NCBI RefSeq assembly: GCF_000301035.1
Contig: NZ_JH932292.1
Coordinates: 372,001-436,000, forward strand
Source: Facklamia hominis CCUG 36813
GTDB taxonomy: Bacteria > Bacillota > Bacilli > Lactobacillales > Aerococcaceae
DNA length: 64,000 bases
Reading direction: 5' to 3'
Positions 8,747-16,280 of this stretch are shown piece by piece; positions within the stretch are counted from its first letter, which is position 1, and every line of letters starts with the position of its first letter. A model generated the notes under the pieces. That model ran no database searches, was not told the origin of the DNA, and saw only the letters and a program-made list of their open reading frames with translations. The position numbers and the translations under genes were made by a program.

Positions 8747-8885
8747 CACACCACATCGGGTTTGTAGTGACCCCAAAAAGTTAGACTAGATTTTATGAAG
8801 AGTTACCCCTTTAGGGTAGCTCTTTATTTATTACTGATGTAGTTTATGGCTTCGCCTTTAATCTATTTACTCAGGGCAGAGATAA

Positions 8886-9776
8886 CTAAGCGCTTAGAGC
8901 CATCTGCTGCTCTTTATATTCAACTGGACTCAAATAACCCAACTTCGCTTTGATTCTATCCTCATTATAATATCGAATGTAGTCATGAATCGCTTGTTCA
9001 AGCTCTTGATAACTATGATAGACTTTGCCGTAATACATTTCTTGCTTCATAATTCCGAAGAAATTTTCCGCAGGTGCGTTATCTAGACAATTTCCTTTGC
9101 GCGACATGCTTTGGAAGATTCTATGATCTTTTAGTAATTGTTGATAATCATTCATCTGATACGCCCAGCCCTGATCAGAATGGAAGGTACGTCGAACTGG
9201 ACAATGTTCTGTCGCATGAATCGCTGCTTCAAAAGCTTTCATCATGGACTGCTTGTTTGGATGCTTGGATACTTTGTAACTCACAACCTCTAAATTAAAT
9301 AAATCGATAAAAGGATCTAAATATAACTTCTTTTGCCGAAGGAGTCCAGACTCATCCTGTTCATAGTAACAAAACTCACTCGTATCGGTCACGATTTTCT
9401 GATGAGGAATCGAACTCATAAAGCGACGATTCAAACGGTTCGGCGCTTTTTTTCCAATATCTCCTTTGTATGACTGATATTTACGAGACCTTCTAGAAAA
9501 AGAGATTACTTGCAGGTTCATTTCTTGTATTAAGCGCTGTACCTTTTTCTTATTGATTTTATAACCTCGGCGGCGCAATTCACCGTGAATACGGCGATAA
9601 CCATAATCTTTATGTGTCTTTCGAATCTGCCGAATTTCTTTTTTGAGTGATTCATCTTTATCCGGTAGATCTAAACGAGGTAATTGATAATAATAAGTCG
9701 CTTTAGGGAATTGGACAATTTCTAATATACGGGATAATTTATAGTTCGTTTGTTCCTGGAGATTGCGGATGGCCAT
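8886..9776 (-). CDS. IS3-family transposase OrfB (DDE integrase core)
   Basis: The 296-residue frame contains the HTH_21-type region (about residues 40-95, RQIRKTHKDYGYRRIH) and an rve integrase core. The catalytic residues are visible in IVTDTSEFCYYE (first Asp), FHSDQGWAYQM (second Asp) and DNAPAENFFGIMKQEMY (Glu). Its own ATG lies 2 bases after the orfA stop, but the frame is open further upstream in the -1 frame of orfA. It is therefore most likely made as an OrfAB fusion by frameshifting. The element ends with a hairpin near 8799-8826. Confidence 0.9.
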   Translation of the reverse strand: MAIRNLQEQTNYKLSRILEIVQFPKATYYYQLPRLDLPDKDESLKKEIRQIRKTHKDYGYRRIHGELRRRGYKINKKKVQRLIQEMNLQVISFSRRSRKYQSYKGDIGKKAPNRLNRRFMSSIPHQKIVTDTSEFCYYEQDESGLLRQKKLYLDPFIDLFNLEVVSYKVSKHPNKQSMMKAFEAAIHATEHCPVRRTFHSDQGWAYQMNDYQQLLKDHRIFQSMSRKGNCLDNAPAENFFGIMKQEMYYGKVYHSYQELEQAIHDYIRYYNEDRIKAKLGYLSPVEYKEQQMALSA

Positions 9777-9778
9777 TA

Positions 9779-10321
9779 CTATTTGTTGTTTTGATGCCCT
9801 TTGTCTATTTCCCGCAATCTCCTCAATTCTTTTAAAAATTGATTCTCAATATCCAATCTTTCAATACGTTCTTCTTGTTCTTGAATAATTTTCTTTAGCG
9901 TACTGATTTCTTCTTGAGACGACAGACTGGATGTTTGTTTTTTATTTTCCGTATGATTAGACACGATGGATGGCCTCCCTTTTGGTTTGGATAAGCCATC
10001 GACGCCTTCCTTCTTGAAGGTTCGTAACCAATTAGCGATAAGACTTGGATTGTTAATCCCAAATTTCACGCCAACCTCACGATAGCTTAACTCCGTATTC
10101 AAGTAACATTCTATCGCACTTAACTTCGTTTCAGTAGCGTAATGTGTCTTTGAACCTTTAATTTGAAGACCTTCTATCCCAAAGTCTTGGTAATTATGGA
10201 TCCAACGTTTTATAATCGACTGACTAATATTGTATTTTTTCGCGAGTATTCTATAACCACCTTCATCTGCTTCATAACTAGCAACGATTTGGAGTTTTGT
10301 ATCTAAACTATATTTACTCAT
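9779..10321 (-). CDS. IS3-family OrfA (helix-turn-helix protein)
   Basis: The 180-residue protein has two helix-turn-helix units in series (ILAKKYNISQSIIKRWIHNY and YREVGVKFGINNPSLIANW), then a C-terminal Gln/Glu-rich leucine-zipper-like helix (about 135-170) typical of IS150-group OrfA. Codons 163-164 form the slippery heptamer T-TTA-AAA in the zero frame (minus strand, 9836-9830). After a -1 slip, translation would continue through an open frame into OrfB. The ATG directly follows a 17-bp palindrome that forms the end of the element. Confidence 0.85.
   Translation of the reverse strand: MSKYSLDTKLQIVASYEADEGGYRILAKKYNISQSIIKRWIHNYQDFGIEGLQIKGSKTHYATETKLSAIECYLNTELSYREVGVKFGINNPSLIANWLRTFKKEGVDGLSKPKGRPSIVSNHTENKKQTSSLSSQEEISTLKKIIQEQEERIERLDIENQFLKELRRLREIDKGHQNNK
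9830..9836 (-). promoter_or_regulatory. Candidate -1 frameshift site T-TTA-AAA
   Basis: The heptamer fits X-XXY-YYZ and is in the orfA reading frame (codon 163 starts at 9835). The -1 frame is open from here to the orfB ATG, with codons for R-I-E-E-I-A-G-N. Confidence 0.6.
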
Positions 10322-10326
10322 AATAA

Positions 10327-10367
10327 GACCCCCAAAAGTTAGATTTTTTGTCTAACTTTTGGGGGTC
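10327..10367. repeat. 17-bp perfect palindrome at the transposase-proximal IS end
   Basis: GACCCCCAAAAGTTAGA (10327-10343) and TCTAACTTTTGGGGGTC (10351-10367) pair perfectly around a 7-base loop. The outer arm is the terminal inverted repeat of the element, so the end sequence occurs twice, head to head, just before orfA. Confidence 0.85.
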
Positions 10368-10377
10368 AGCTCAGTTA

Positions 10378-10388
10378 GCGAGCTTTTT
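10378..10388. terminator. Right arm of the terminator split by the IS
   Basis: GCGAGCTTTTT pairs with 8736-8746. It lies 9 bp after the stop of the ABC-transporter ATPase gene and was probably the operon's original terminator. Confidence 0.6.
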
Positions 10389-10396
10389 TATCCAAT

Positions 10397-11173
10397 TTAT
10401 CCAACTTGATAGCTTAATTGATTGAGGTAATCCATTAATTCAGCGGCAGTCAGCTGCTGGATCTCATCCCCATCAAAAACGTGTTCAATACGAGCCTGAT
10501 GCATGATCGCAATTTTATTACTAAAATCTAAAGCATCCTGCAAATGATGGGTGATCATCAAGGTCGTGAGCCTCTTTTCTTGAATCAAACGGCGACTGTC
10601 CTCCATCACCTGACGAGCCATCCGAGGATCTAAGGCCGCAGTATGCTCATCCAGCAAAAGCAACTTGGATCGATTCAAGGTAGCCATGATTAGAGAGACT
10701 ACCTGTCGTTGGCCCCCTGATAGAGATTCCATCGGCAGATCAAGCTTATCTTCTAAGCCCAATCCAAAGCTCTTTAATTCCTCAGCCAGTGCTTGGCGAT
10801 TCGCCTCCGTCAAAGAAAAATTAAATAAGCGGCGCTGACCTCGCTTTTGAGCGAGTACCAAATTCTCAAAGACTGTCATCCGAGGTGCAGTTCCATGAGA
10901 TGGATTCTGAAAGACCCGGCCAATTAACTTGGCTCTTTTTTGTGGCCCCCATTGGCTCACCTCTTGACCATCAATCTGAATCGTTCCTTGATCAATCGCC
11001 AGACTACCCGCAATACTATTGAGAAGAGTGGACTTACCTGCCCCATTGGTCCCTATAATACCCAGAACTTGCCCTCTTTCAAGACTCAAGTTGATCTGAT
11101 CGAGCCCCAATACCTGCTTGCCGTCGGATTTTCTAAAATATTTGCTGACATCTGATAATTCAAAATAGGCCAT
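10397..11173 (-). CDS. ABC transporter ATP-binding protein (tryptophan-type importer)
   Basis: The 258-residue ATPase shows Walker A GTNGAGKST (about residues 42-50), the Q-loop region GRVFQNPSHGTAPRMT, signature SLSGGQRQVV and Walker B LLLLDEHTAALDP, with the switch histidine in MITHH. It energises import through the permease encoded immediately upstream (1-base spacing). The binding protein belongs to the TrpX-like (COG2984) group, so an aromatic amino acid, probably tryptophan, is the likely substrate; this is family inference. Its transcription terminator appears to have been split by the adjacent IS. Confidence 0.85.
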   Translation of the reverse strand: MAYFELSDVSKYFRKSDGKQVLGLDQINLSLERGQVLGIIGTNGAGKSTLLNSIAGSLAIDQGTIQIDGQEVSQWGPQKRAKLIGRVFQNPSHGTAPRMTVFENLVLAQKRGQRRLFNFSLTEANRQALAEELKSFGLGLEDKLDLPMESLSGGQRQVVSLIMATLNRSKLLLLDEHTAALDPRMARQVMEDSRRLIQEKRLTTLMITHHLQDALDFSNKIAIMHQARIEHVFDGDEIQQLTAAELMDYLNQLSYQVG

Positions 11174-11174
11174 C

Positions 11175-12056
11175 TTAGTAACCTCCCTTTTGTCGGAAAT
11201 AGCGTTTGATAAGATTTGGACCGGCTAAGAATAGGACTAGCACAAAGGCCGATAAGAATCTGAAATCATTGGCATTAAAGCCTAATTGAAGAACAGCTAC
11301 TAAAATCAACCGATAGATAACCGCCCCCAAAACCACCGTCATCAAGCGCTTAGTTAATGACAGCTGCTGCCGGAAGATGACCTCGCCAATCACAATGGCC
11401 GAAAAGGCAATCACGACAGTTCCATTCCCTAATTGAATATCAGCAAATCCATTATCTTGAGCCACCAAAGCCCCACTTAAAGCAATCAATCCATTAGACA
11501 ACATTAAAGCCAACCGAAGCATCCGGTGGGTATTAATTCCCAAGGAATCAGCCATGATCCGATTGTCTCCTGTAGCGACTAGGGCTTGTCCCAAATCCAT
11601 CTTAAAAAGCAGCGACAACATGGCAACAACCAGCAAAACAAAAATTAAGCCTAAAACTAATCTTGCCAAATCACTCGATGGTATCAGCTGTTCCATGAGA
11701 CTAAATAAAGTCTCACTCCCTCTAAGCGACAAATTGGGCTGACCCATCACCCGCAAGGAGACTGAATAGAGTCCTGTCATCGTAATAATAGACGCTAATA
11801 GTCCTGGAATAGCCAAGAATGTCGTCAACCAGCCTGTCACCAAACCAGCCAACATCCCTGCTCCAATCGCTAGCAGCGTAGCCAAAAGCGGTGAATAACC
11901 GGACTGAATTAAGATAGCTGCTACTCCAGCCCCCAGAGTAAAGGAAGCTTCCGAAGTCAGATCAGCAAAACCTAATATCCGAAAGGAGATATATAATCCC
12001 ATCCCCATTAAGGACCATAGGATGCCTTGAATACATGCTGAATAATAAAGAGCCAT
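11175..12056 (-). CDS. ABC transporter permease (branched-chain-type fold, TrpY-like)
   Basis: The 293-residue membrane protein has about eight or nine hydrophobic segments and the conserved permease stretch ALVATGDNRIMADSLGIN (about residues 153-170), which is the cytoplasmic coupling region of this importer family. It lies between the binding protein (2-base gap) and the ATPase (1-base gap), so translation is probably coupled. It forms the membrane channel of the importer, probably as a homodimer. No defect is visible. Confidence 0.8.
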   Translation of the reverse strand: MALYYSACIQGILWSLMGMGLYISFRILGFADLTSEASFTLGAGVAAILIQSGYSPLLATLLAIGAGMLAGLVTGWLTTFLAIPGLLASIITMTGLYSVSLRVMGQPNLSLRGSETLFSLMEQLIPSSDLARLVLGLIFVLLVVAMLSLLFKMDLGQALVATGDNRIMADSLGINTHRMLRLALMLSNGLIALSGALVAQDNGFADIQLGNGTVVIAFSAIVIGEVIFRQQLSLTKRLMTVVLGAVIYRLILVAVLQLGFNANDFRFLSAFVLVLFLAGPNLIKRYFRQKGGY

Positions 12057-12058
12057 CT

Positions 12059-13045
12059 CTAGTCACCTGCCACGTCTTTGAAGTCTTGGGCTTGATCTTT
12101 GGGAAGTTCTAAGCCTATTAATTTAAGGGTCTTGCTGTTAAAAATCTTTTCTTTATGATCCAAGTAAGCTACCGGTAGATCTCCAATGGCTTGACCATCA
12201 ACTACTTTTAAAGCAAAATCAGCTGCTAAATGGCCAATTTCTGCCTGGTTAATCGCTAAGGCAGCCACTCCCCCTTGATTGACCATCTGATCTATGGATG
12301 GATAGATACCCAGCTTGGCCTTGTCCGTGATCGTCAATAAATTATCAAAGGCTGCAGCTACCGTATTATCCGCCCCCACATAGAAAGCGTCCACTTGAGG
12401 GGCCAATTTTTCGGCGACCATTTGTAAGTCGAGTGCCTGGCTAATTCCTTCCGTCACCAATTCGATTCCAACTACCTGAGCAGCTTCTTGAGCCTTTTCT
12501 AAGGTGGCCTTGGCAGAATCATCCGATGTCGTATAAATCAAACCCAGTTTCTTAATCGATGGATCAATCGCTAACATCAACTTAAAATGATCTTCCAGTG
12601 GAATCAAATCTGAGACTCCCGAAATATTACCCCCTGGATGCTCCAAGTCATCGAGTAAACCAGCTGCAACTGGATCTGTCACCCCCGCTAAAATGATAGG
12701 AATATCTGACGTTGCTGCCTGTAAACTCTGAGCGACTTGTGTCGTGATAGCAAAAATCAGGTCGGGCTTCTTTGACACGACTTGTTGACTCATGGACTGC
12801 AGGAGGTTGAGGTCTCCCTGGGCATTAACCTGATCAACCTGAAGATTATTTCCTTCTTGATAACCCGCTGATTGAAGTTGATCAATAATCCCTTGATTGA
12901 TCTGATCCAAGGAAGGATGCGAGACAAGTTGAACGATCGCAATCGATAAATTTTGATCCTTGGCTTGTACACTGGATGGCTTGCCCAATAAGACTGAACT
13001 AAAAGCTAAGAAACATAAACTAAATACAATCATTATTTTTTTCAT
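12059..13045 (-). CDS. ABC transporter substrate-binding protein (TrpX-like)
   Basis: The 328-residue secreted protein has a signal peptide (MKKIMIVFSLCFLAFSSVLL) and an ABC_sub_bind (COG2984) fold with the usual landmarks: SIAIVQLVSHPSLDQINQGI near the start of the mature part, PIILAGVTDPVAAGL and GGNISGVSDLIPLEDHF. There is no clear lipobox; the core has a Cys at residue 11 inside the hydrophobic stretch rather than at its end. Members of this family in related bacteria bind tryptophan or other aromatic amino acids. It is the first gene of a three-gene operon with a long structured leader. Confidence 0.8.
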   Translation of the reverse strand: MKKIMIVFSLCFLAFSSVLLGKPSSVQAKDQNLSIAIVQLVSHPSLDQINQGIIDQLQSAGYQEGNNLQVDQVNAQGDLNLLQSMSQQVVSKKPDLIFAITTQVAQSLQAATSDIPIILAGVTDPVAAGLLDDLEHPGGNISGVSDLIPLEDHFKLMLAIDPSIKKLGLIYTTSDDSAKATLEKAQEAAQVVGIELVTEGISQALDLQMVAEKLAPQVDAFYVGADNTVAAAFDNLLTITDKAKLGIYPSIDQMVNQGGVAALAINQAEIGHLAADFALKVVDGQAIGDLPVAYLDHKEKIFNSKTLKLIGLELPKDQAQDFKDVAGD

Positions 13046-13082
13046 AGTGAGATCCTTTCTAAACTGACTCCATCATTGATTC

Positions 13083-13120
13083 AAAAAAAGAGCTAACACA
13101 CATACCCTGCGTGTTAGCTC
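13083..13120 (-). terminator. Leader terminator (attenuator) of the ABC operon
   Basis: GAGCTAACAC and GTGTTAGCTC form a perfect 10-bp stem followed by seven T on the minus strand. It lies 38 bp before the start of the binding-protein gene, so it must be read through for the operon to be expressed. Confidence 0.85.
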
Positions 13121-13259
13121 CTCATGAACGGATATCATCGCCTACCGCATAGTATATGGTCCACATATCTATGGGTAGACTGGAAAGGCTGGCCTCATAG
13201 ATACAAAAGTAGTTACACTAAACTACGGCTGTATCCAGGGACGAATCCAAGTCTACAAC

Positions 13260-13313
13260 CTATCTCAGCAAGCTTTGCCAATTATTTTGAGTGGTGATCA
13301 TCCTTGTCTTCAT
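13260..13313 (-). CDS. Putative leader peptide, 17 codons, one Trp
   Basis: The ORF encodes MKTRMITTQNNWQSLLR. It is preceded by AAAGGGG with 7-8 bases to the ATG, a good ribosome site, and lies about 25 nt after the predicted transcription start. The single Trp codon is the twelfth, five codons before the stop. The stop abuts the 5' strand of the long-range helix, so ribosome position could control folding. It is too short for ordinary gene finders. Confidence 0.5.
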   Translation of the reverse strand: MKTRMITTQNNWQSLLR

Positions 13314-13346
13314 AACCAGACCCCTTTCTTAATTCTTGAGTCTAGT

Positions 13347-13371
13347 CTATAAGATAAAACTCATTCTGTCA
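13347..13371 (-). promoter_or_regulatory. Promoter of the ABC operon
   Basis: The minus strand shows TTGACA followed after 15 bp by TATAGA, or after 17 bp by TAGACT. Either places the transcription start just before the leader ORF. Confidence 0.65.
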
Positions 13372-13412
13372 AGAAAAATGAAAAAATTTCTCATAGTATT
13401 ATTGATTTTTTC

Positions 13413-14357
13413 TTATTTTAATCCTTCATAGAGCGTTTCTAGGACTTGACGAAGATTTTCCAAGAAGGTCTTATCATTTTGAGGATCACTCTCTAAAGGA
13501 CTCATCTGTTGAACGTCGACACCGGTTGCTTGAGCAATCGTCTCCGCCGACTTAGGGCTGACATTGGGCTCTACAAAAATCGTTTTAATCGCATGGTCTT
13601 CAATGAACTTTTGTACTTCGATCATCTTTTTTGACCCTGGCTCGATATCAGAAGATACTCCGGCAATTCCTAATTGTTCCAAACCAAACCGCCGTGCCAA
13701 ATAAGAAAAGGCAGTGTGTTGGGTCACAAAAGTCTTATTACTTAAAGCATTGAACTTGTCTTGATATTCACTGACTAGAGAATCAGCCTCTTCTTTGAAG
13801 GCCTTAGCTCTTTCTTGATAAGTTGATTCATTGTCTGGGTCAATCTTGCTCAAAGCATCGGCAATTAATTGAATCTCATCCGCTGCCTCAACCGGGTCCA
13901 ACCAAGTATGAGGGTCATAGGAAGATTCTTCTTTCATACCTTTAATTTTGCCTAGATTTTCCAGTCCTGGTACTTTTTCCATCTCTAATTCTTTAGAGGC
14001 TTCTACGACTTCAACACCCGAATCTTTTAAATTTCCCATTAGCTTTTTGGCCCAAGATTCTAGAATATTCGAGTGATAAATAAAGATATCGGATTCCTGA
14101 ATGGCCGCTACATCTTTGACGGAGGGTTCAAAGCCATGGATACCATTCGCTGAATTAATCATCCGTACGTCATGCAAATCACCAACCAAAGTCTTGGTCA
14201 AGGCATACATGGGATAGAAAGAAGTGACAATGCGTAGCTCTTTTCCTTCTTCTGCTTGAACCCCTTGTAGGCCTGTCATGCTGGTTGCCAAGCTTAATAC
14301 GACCATGATTAATAATAAGATAGCTTTTTTTAAGTGATGTTTTAATATTTGCTTCAT
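13413..14357 (-). CDS. Zinc ABC transporter substrate-binding protein (ZnuA/AdcA-type)
   Basis: The protein belongs to the metal-binding SBP_bac_9 family. Putative zinc ligands are seen in NGIHGFEPS, SYDPHTWLDP, VTQHTAFSYLARRFGL and FVEPN. The start is placed at MKQILKHHLKKA because AAGGAG sits 7 bases before it; an upstream ATG six codons earlier is less suitable. The signal peptide ends near GVQAEEG and lacks a lipobox cysteine, unusual for a Gram-positive metal-binding protein. There is no His-rich loop and no ZinT-like extension. No permease or ATPase is adjacent, so it may be an orphan that delivers zinc to a transporter encoded elsewhere. A Zur-like operator overlaps the promoter region. 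Confidence 0.85.
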   Translation of the reverse strand: MKQILKHHLKKAILLLIMVVLSLATSMTGLQGVQAEEGKELRIVTSFYPMYALTKTLVGDLHDVRMINSANGIHGFEPSVKDVAAIQESDIFIYHSNILESWAKKLMGNLKDSGVEVVEASKELEMEKVPGLENLGKIKGMKEESSYDPHTWLDPVEAADEIQLIADALSKIDPDNESTYQERAKAFKEEADSLVSEYQDKFNALSNKTFVTQHTAFSYLARRFGLEQLGIAGVSSDIEPGSKKMIEVQKFIEDHAIKTIFVEPNVSPKSAETIAQATGVDVQQMSPLESDPQNDKTFLENLRQVLETLYEGLK

Positions 14358-14379
14358 TTTTTGACTCCTTTTCATAAAT

Positions 14380-14392
14380 AGTAATCATTACT
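14380..14392. promoter_or_regulatory. Zur-like operator
   Basis: AGTAATCATTACT is a perfect 13-bp palindrome containing TAATNATTA, the core of Gram-positive Zur boxes; the outer bases continue the dyad imperfectly. It lies just downstream of the -10 box of the zinc-binding-protein gene, a position where repressor binding would block transcription. Confidence 0.7.
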
Positions 14393-14397
14393 TATTG

Positions 14398-14426
14398 ATT
14401 TTAAGGCTCGCCTAGCTTTCTGTCAA
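14398..14426 (-). promoter_or_regulatory. Promoter of the zinc-binding-protein gene
   Basis: TTGACA (14421-14426) and TAAAAT (14398-14403) are separated by exactly 17 bp on the minus strand. Confidence 0.8.
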
Positions 14427-14509
14427 GCTTTTTCTAGCTAAAGTCCCTTTTTTTCGGTAAAATAGGACTGTTAATCCGCTTGTGATTACTAGAAAAGGAG
14501 CGTGATCCC

Positions 14510-16222
14510 ATGTCTTTTGATGGTTTTTTTACCAGAGCATTGACGCAAGAATTGACCAACCAACTCCAAGGTGGTCGAATCCATAAAATATACCAACCCT
14601 TTGAACAAGAACTTCAGATCCTTATTCGTAAAGATCGCCAAGTTCATCGACTGGCCGCATCGGCTCATGCCAATTATTTTTCCCTGTATCTGAGTCAGGA
14701 CAAGCCTGCCAACCCGCAACAGGCGCCCATGTTTTGTATGTTGTTGCGCAAGCACTTAGAAGGAGCCTTGCTTGAAGAAATTAAGCAATACCAGAATGAC
14801 CGGATCATTGATTTTATTTTCTCAGGTCGGGATGAGATTGGCTTGGAACAGAGCTATTGCCTAAGCTTCGAGTTAATGGGACGGCGGTCGAATATCATTC
14901 TGATTAATCAAGCCCAGGGAACAATTATTGACTGCATCAAGCACGTCCCCTCCAACCTGAATGCCTACCGATCGTTGACACCAGGCGCAAGCTTCAAGCG
15001 TCCACCTCATAATGAGACCCAGATTAATCCTTATGATTTAGCAGAAGCTGATCTGTATCGCTTCTGCCAAAGCCATGAGACTGAATTCAAGAATGGACTC
15101 GCCTATCAACTTATCCAGGGGATGGGCAAACTCCTAGCAGAAAGTATTGCCTATTGGATGACGGAAGAGGATCTATCGGCTTATCAAGCTTTAGAACGGG
15201 TCAAGTCAGCCATCGACTACCCGAATCCTAGCCTCTATCCACAGGAAGACCGAGTAGACTTCTATGCCCTCAACTTACCACAATTCAATACCAATAAACG
15301 CCAGTCCTACCCTAGTCTATCTAGCCTTCTCGAATCCTTCTACCGAGTCAAGATCCATCAAGACCGCATTAAACAATTAACGGGGTCGATCTTACAGAAA
15401 GTCAACCAAGTGCTCGACAAAGACCAAAAGAAACTTAAGAAGCTAGCCCAAGACAAAAAAACAGCCCAAGCGGCCGACCAGTACCGCCTTCAAGGGGAAC
15501 TCTTAAATGCCTTTGCCCATCAGGTGGCTTCGGGCAGTCAGAAAGTCACCTTAGCCAATTATTATAACGATAATCAACCCCTAACGATCTCATTAGATCC
15601 CCGACTTTCTGCCACTGATAATGCACAAAAATATTTTAAAAAGTATCAAAAATACCGTGATGCCCTAAAGTATGTCCAATTCGAAGAGAAGAAGACGCAA
15701 GAAGAGATTGATTATCTGGAAGGGATCTTGGTCCAATTGAGCCAAGCAGATTTAGAAGATGTCGAAGAGATCAAGCAGGAACTCATTAAACAAGGCTATG
15801 TCTCTCAAAAACCTTCCAAAACCAAAAAGCGGGCTCAAATCCAATCTAAACCTCGCCGCTATCAGTCAAGTGATGGAGTGATGATCTATGTTGGAAGGAA
15901 CAATCAACAAAATGACCAGCTCTCTCTCAAAAAAGCTAGCAAAAACCATTGGTGGCTTCACGCTAAGGATATCCCGGGGGCGCATGTGATTGTTGAATCG
16001 GATAAGCCTTCAATCCAAACTCTAGAAGAAGCAGCCATGCTCGCCGCTTATTATTCAAAATTTTCTCAATCAGCCAATGTACCCGTCGATACAGTCCAAG
16101 TAAAGAACCTTCGCAAACCTAATGGAGCCAAACCAGGTTTTGTTATTTATGAAGGACAGCAGACACTCTATGTCACCCCAAGTCAGGAGAAAGTCCAACA
16201 ATTAACCCTTAAAGAAGACTAA
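14510..16222 (+). CDS. rqcH: RqcH (NFACT protein), ribosome quality-control factor
   Basis: The 570-residue protein has the NFACT layout: an N-terminal NFACT-N domain (starting MSFDGFFTRALTQEL, with the conserved Asp-Arg in QNDRIIDFIF near residue 96), a middle region, a long coiled coil (about 280-440, with KKTQEEIDYLEG) and a C-terminal NFACT-R domain (YVGRNNQQNDQLSLKKA, WWLHAKDIPGAHVIV). RqcH binds obstructed 50S subunits and directs alanine tailing of stalled chains. Older annotations call this family fibronectin-binding protein. An AAAAGGAG-type ribosome site supports the start. It is monocistronic with a bidirectional terminator shared with ppaC. Confidence 0.9.
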   Translation: MSFDGFFTRALTQELTNQLQGGRIHKIYQPFEQELQILIRKDRQVHRLAASAHANYFSLYLSQDKPANPQQAPMFCMLLRKHLEGALLEEIKQYQNDRIIDFIFSGRDEIGLEQSYCLSFELMGRRSNIILINQAQGTIIDCIKHVPSNLNAYRSLTPGASFKRPPHNETQINPYDLAEADLYRFCQSHETEFKNGLAYQLIQGMGKLLAESIAYWMTEEDLSAYQALERVKSAIDYPNPSLYPQEDRVDFYALNLPQFNTNKRQSYPSLSSLLESFYRVKIHQDRIKQLTGSILQKVNQVLDKDQKKLKKLAQDKKTAQAADQYRLQGELLNAFAHQVASGSQKVTLANYYNDNQPLTISLDPRLSATDNAQKYFKKYQKYRDALKYVQFEEKKTQEEIDYLEGILVQLSQADLEDVEEIKQELIKQGYVSQKPSKTKKRAQIQSKPRRYQSSDGVMIYVGRNNQQNDQLSLKKASKNHWWLHAKDIPGAHVIVESDKPSIQTLEEAAMLAAYYSKFSQSANVPVDTVQVKNLRKPNGAKPGFVIYEGQQTLYVTPSQEKVQQLTLKED

Positions 16223-16226
16223 TCAA

Positions 16227-16266
16227 AAGCCACCCAAAGGATCAAGATTAATCCTTTGGGTGGCTT
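16227..16266. terminator. Bidirectional terminator between rqcH and ppaC
   Basis: AAGCCACCCAAAGGAT and ATCCTTTGGGTGGCTT form a perfect 16-bp stem between two convergent genes. Confidence 0.9.
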
Positions 16267-16280
16267 ATTTATAGATTGAA

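Larger units (their letters stand above)
8768..10368 (-). mobile_element. IS3-family (IS150-type) insertion sequence, apparently intact
   Basis: The element is 1601 bp, bounded by imperfect inverted ends TGACCCCAAAAAGTTAGAC (left) and its counterpart ending TTTTGGGGGTCA (right). It carries orfA and orfB on the minus strand in the -1 frame arrangement of IS3 elements. The DDE residues are present, both frames are open and both ends are recognisable, so it may still move. No target duplication is evident (flanks TAG and GCT). It is inserted between the arms of a terminator hairpin. A 17-bp perfect palindrome occupies its transposase-proximal end. Confidence 0.9.
13046..13340 (-). promoter_or_regulatory. 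Structured attenuator leader of the ABC operon
   Basis: About 290 nt separate the promoter from the first gene. In order of transcription there is a leader ORF with one Trp codon (13313-13260), then a long-range helix whose strands are 13246-13256 and 13175-13184. Inside that helix sits a nested hairpin (GATACA...TGTATC enclosing GTAGTT...AACTAC). Next comes a strong hairpin between 13169-13178 and 13142-13152, whose 5' strand shares 13175-13178 with the long-range helix, so the two are exclusive. A strong terminator follows (13083-13120). No T-box sequence or known riboswitch consensus was recognised. Confidence 0.7.

Noticed and set aside
8761-10375. Target-site duplication of the IS
   Set aside because: The bases next to the two ends (TAG on the left, GCT on the right) do not match, so none is claimed.
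13046-13371. T-box riboswitch on the ABC operon
   Set aside because: The GGTGGNACC-type antiterminator bulge and a stem I with specifier loop were not found; a TGTGGACCAT stretch is only superficially similar and lies in a hairpin loop.
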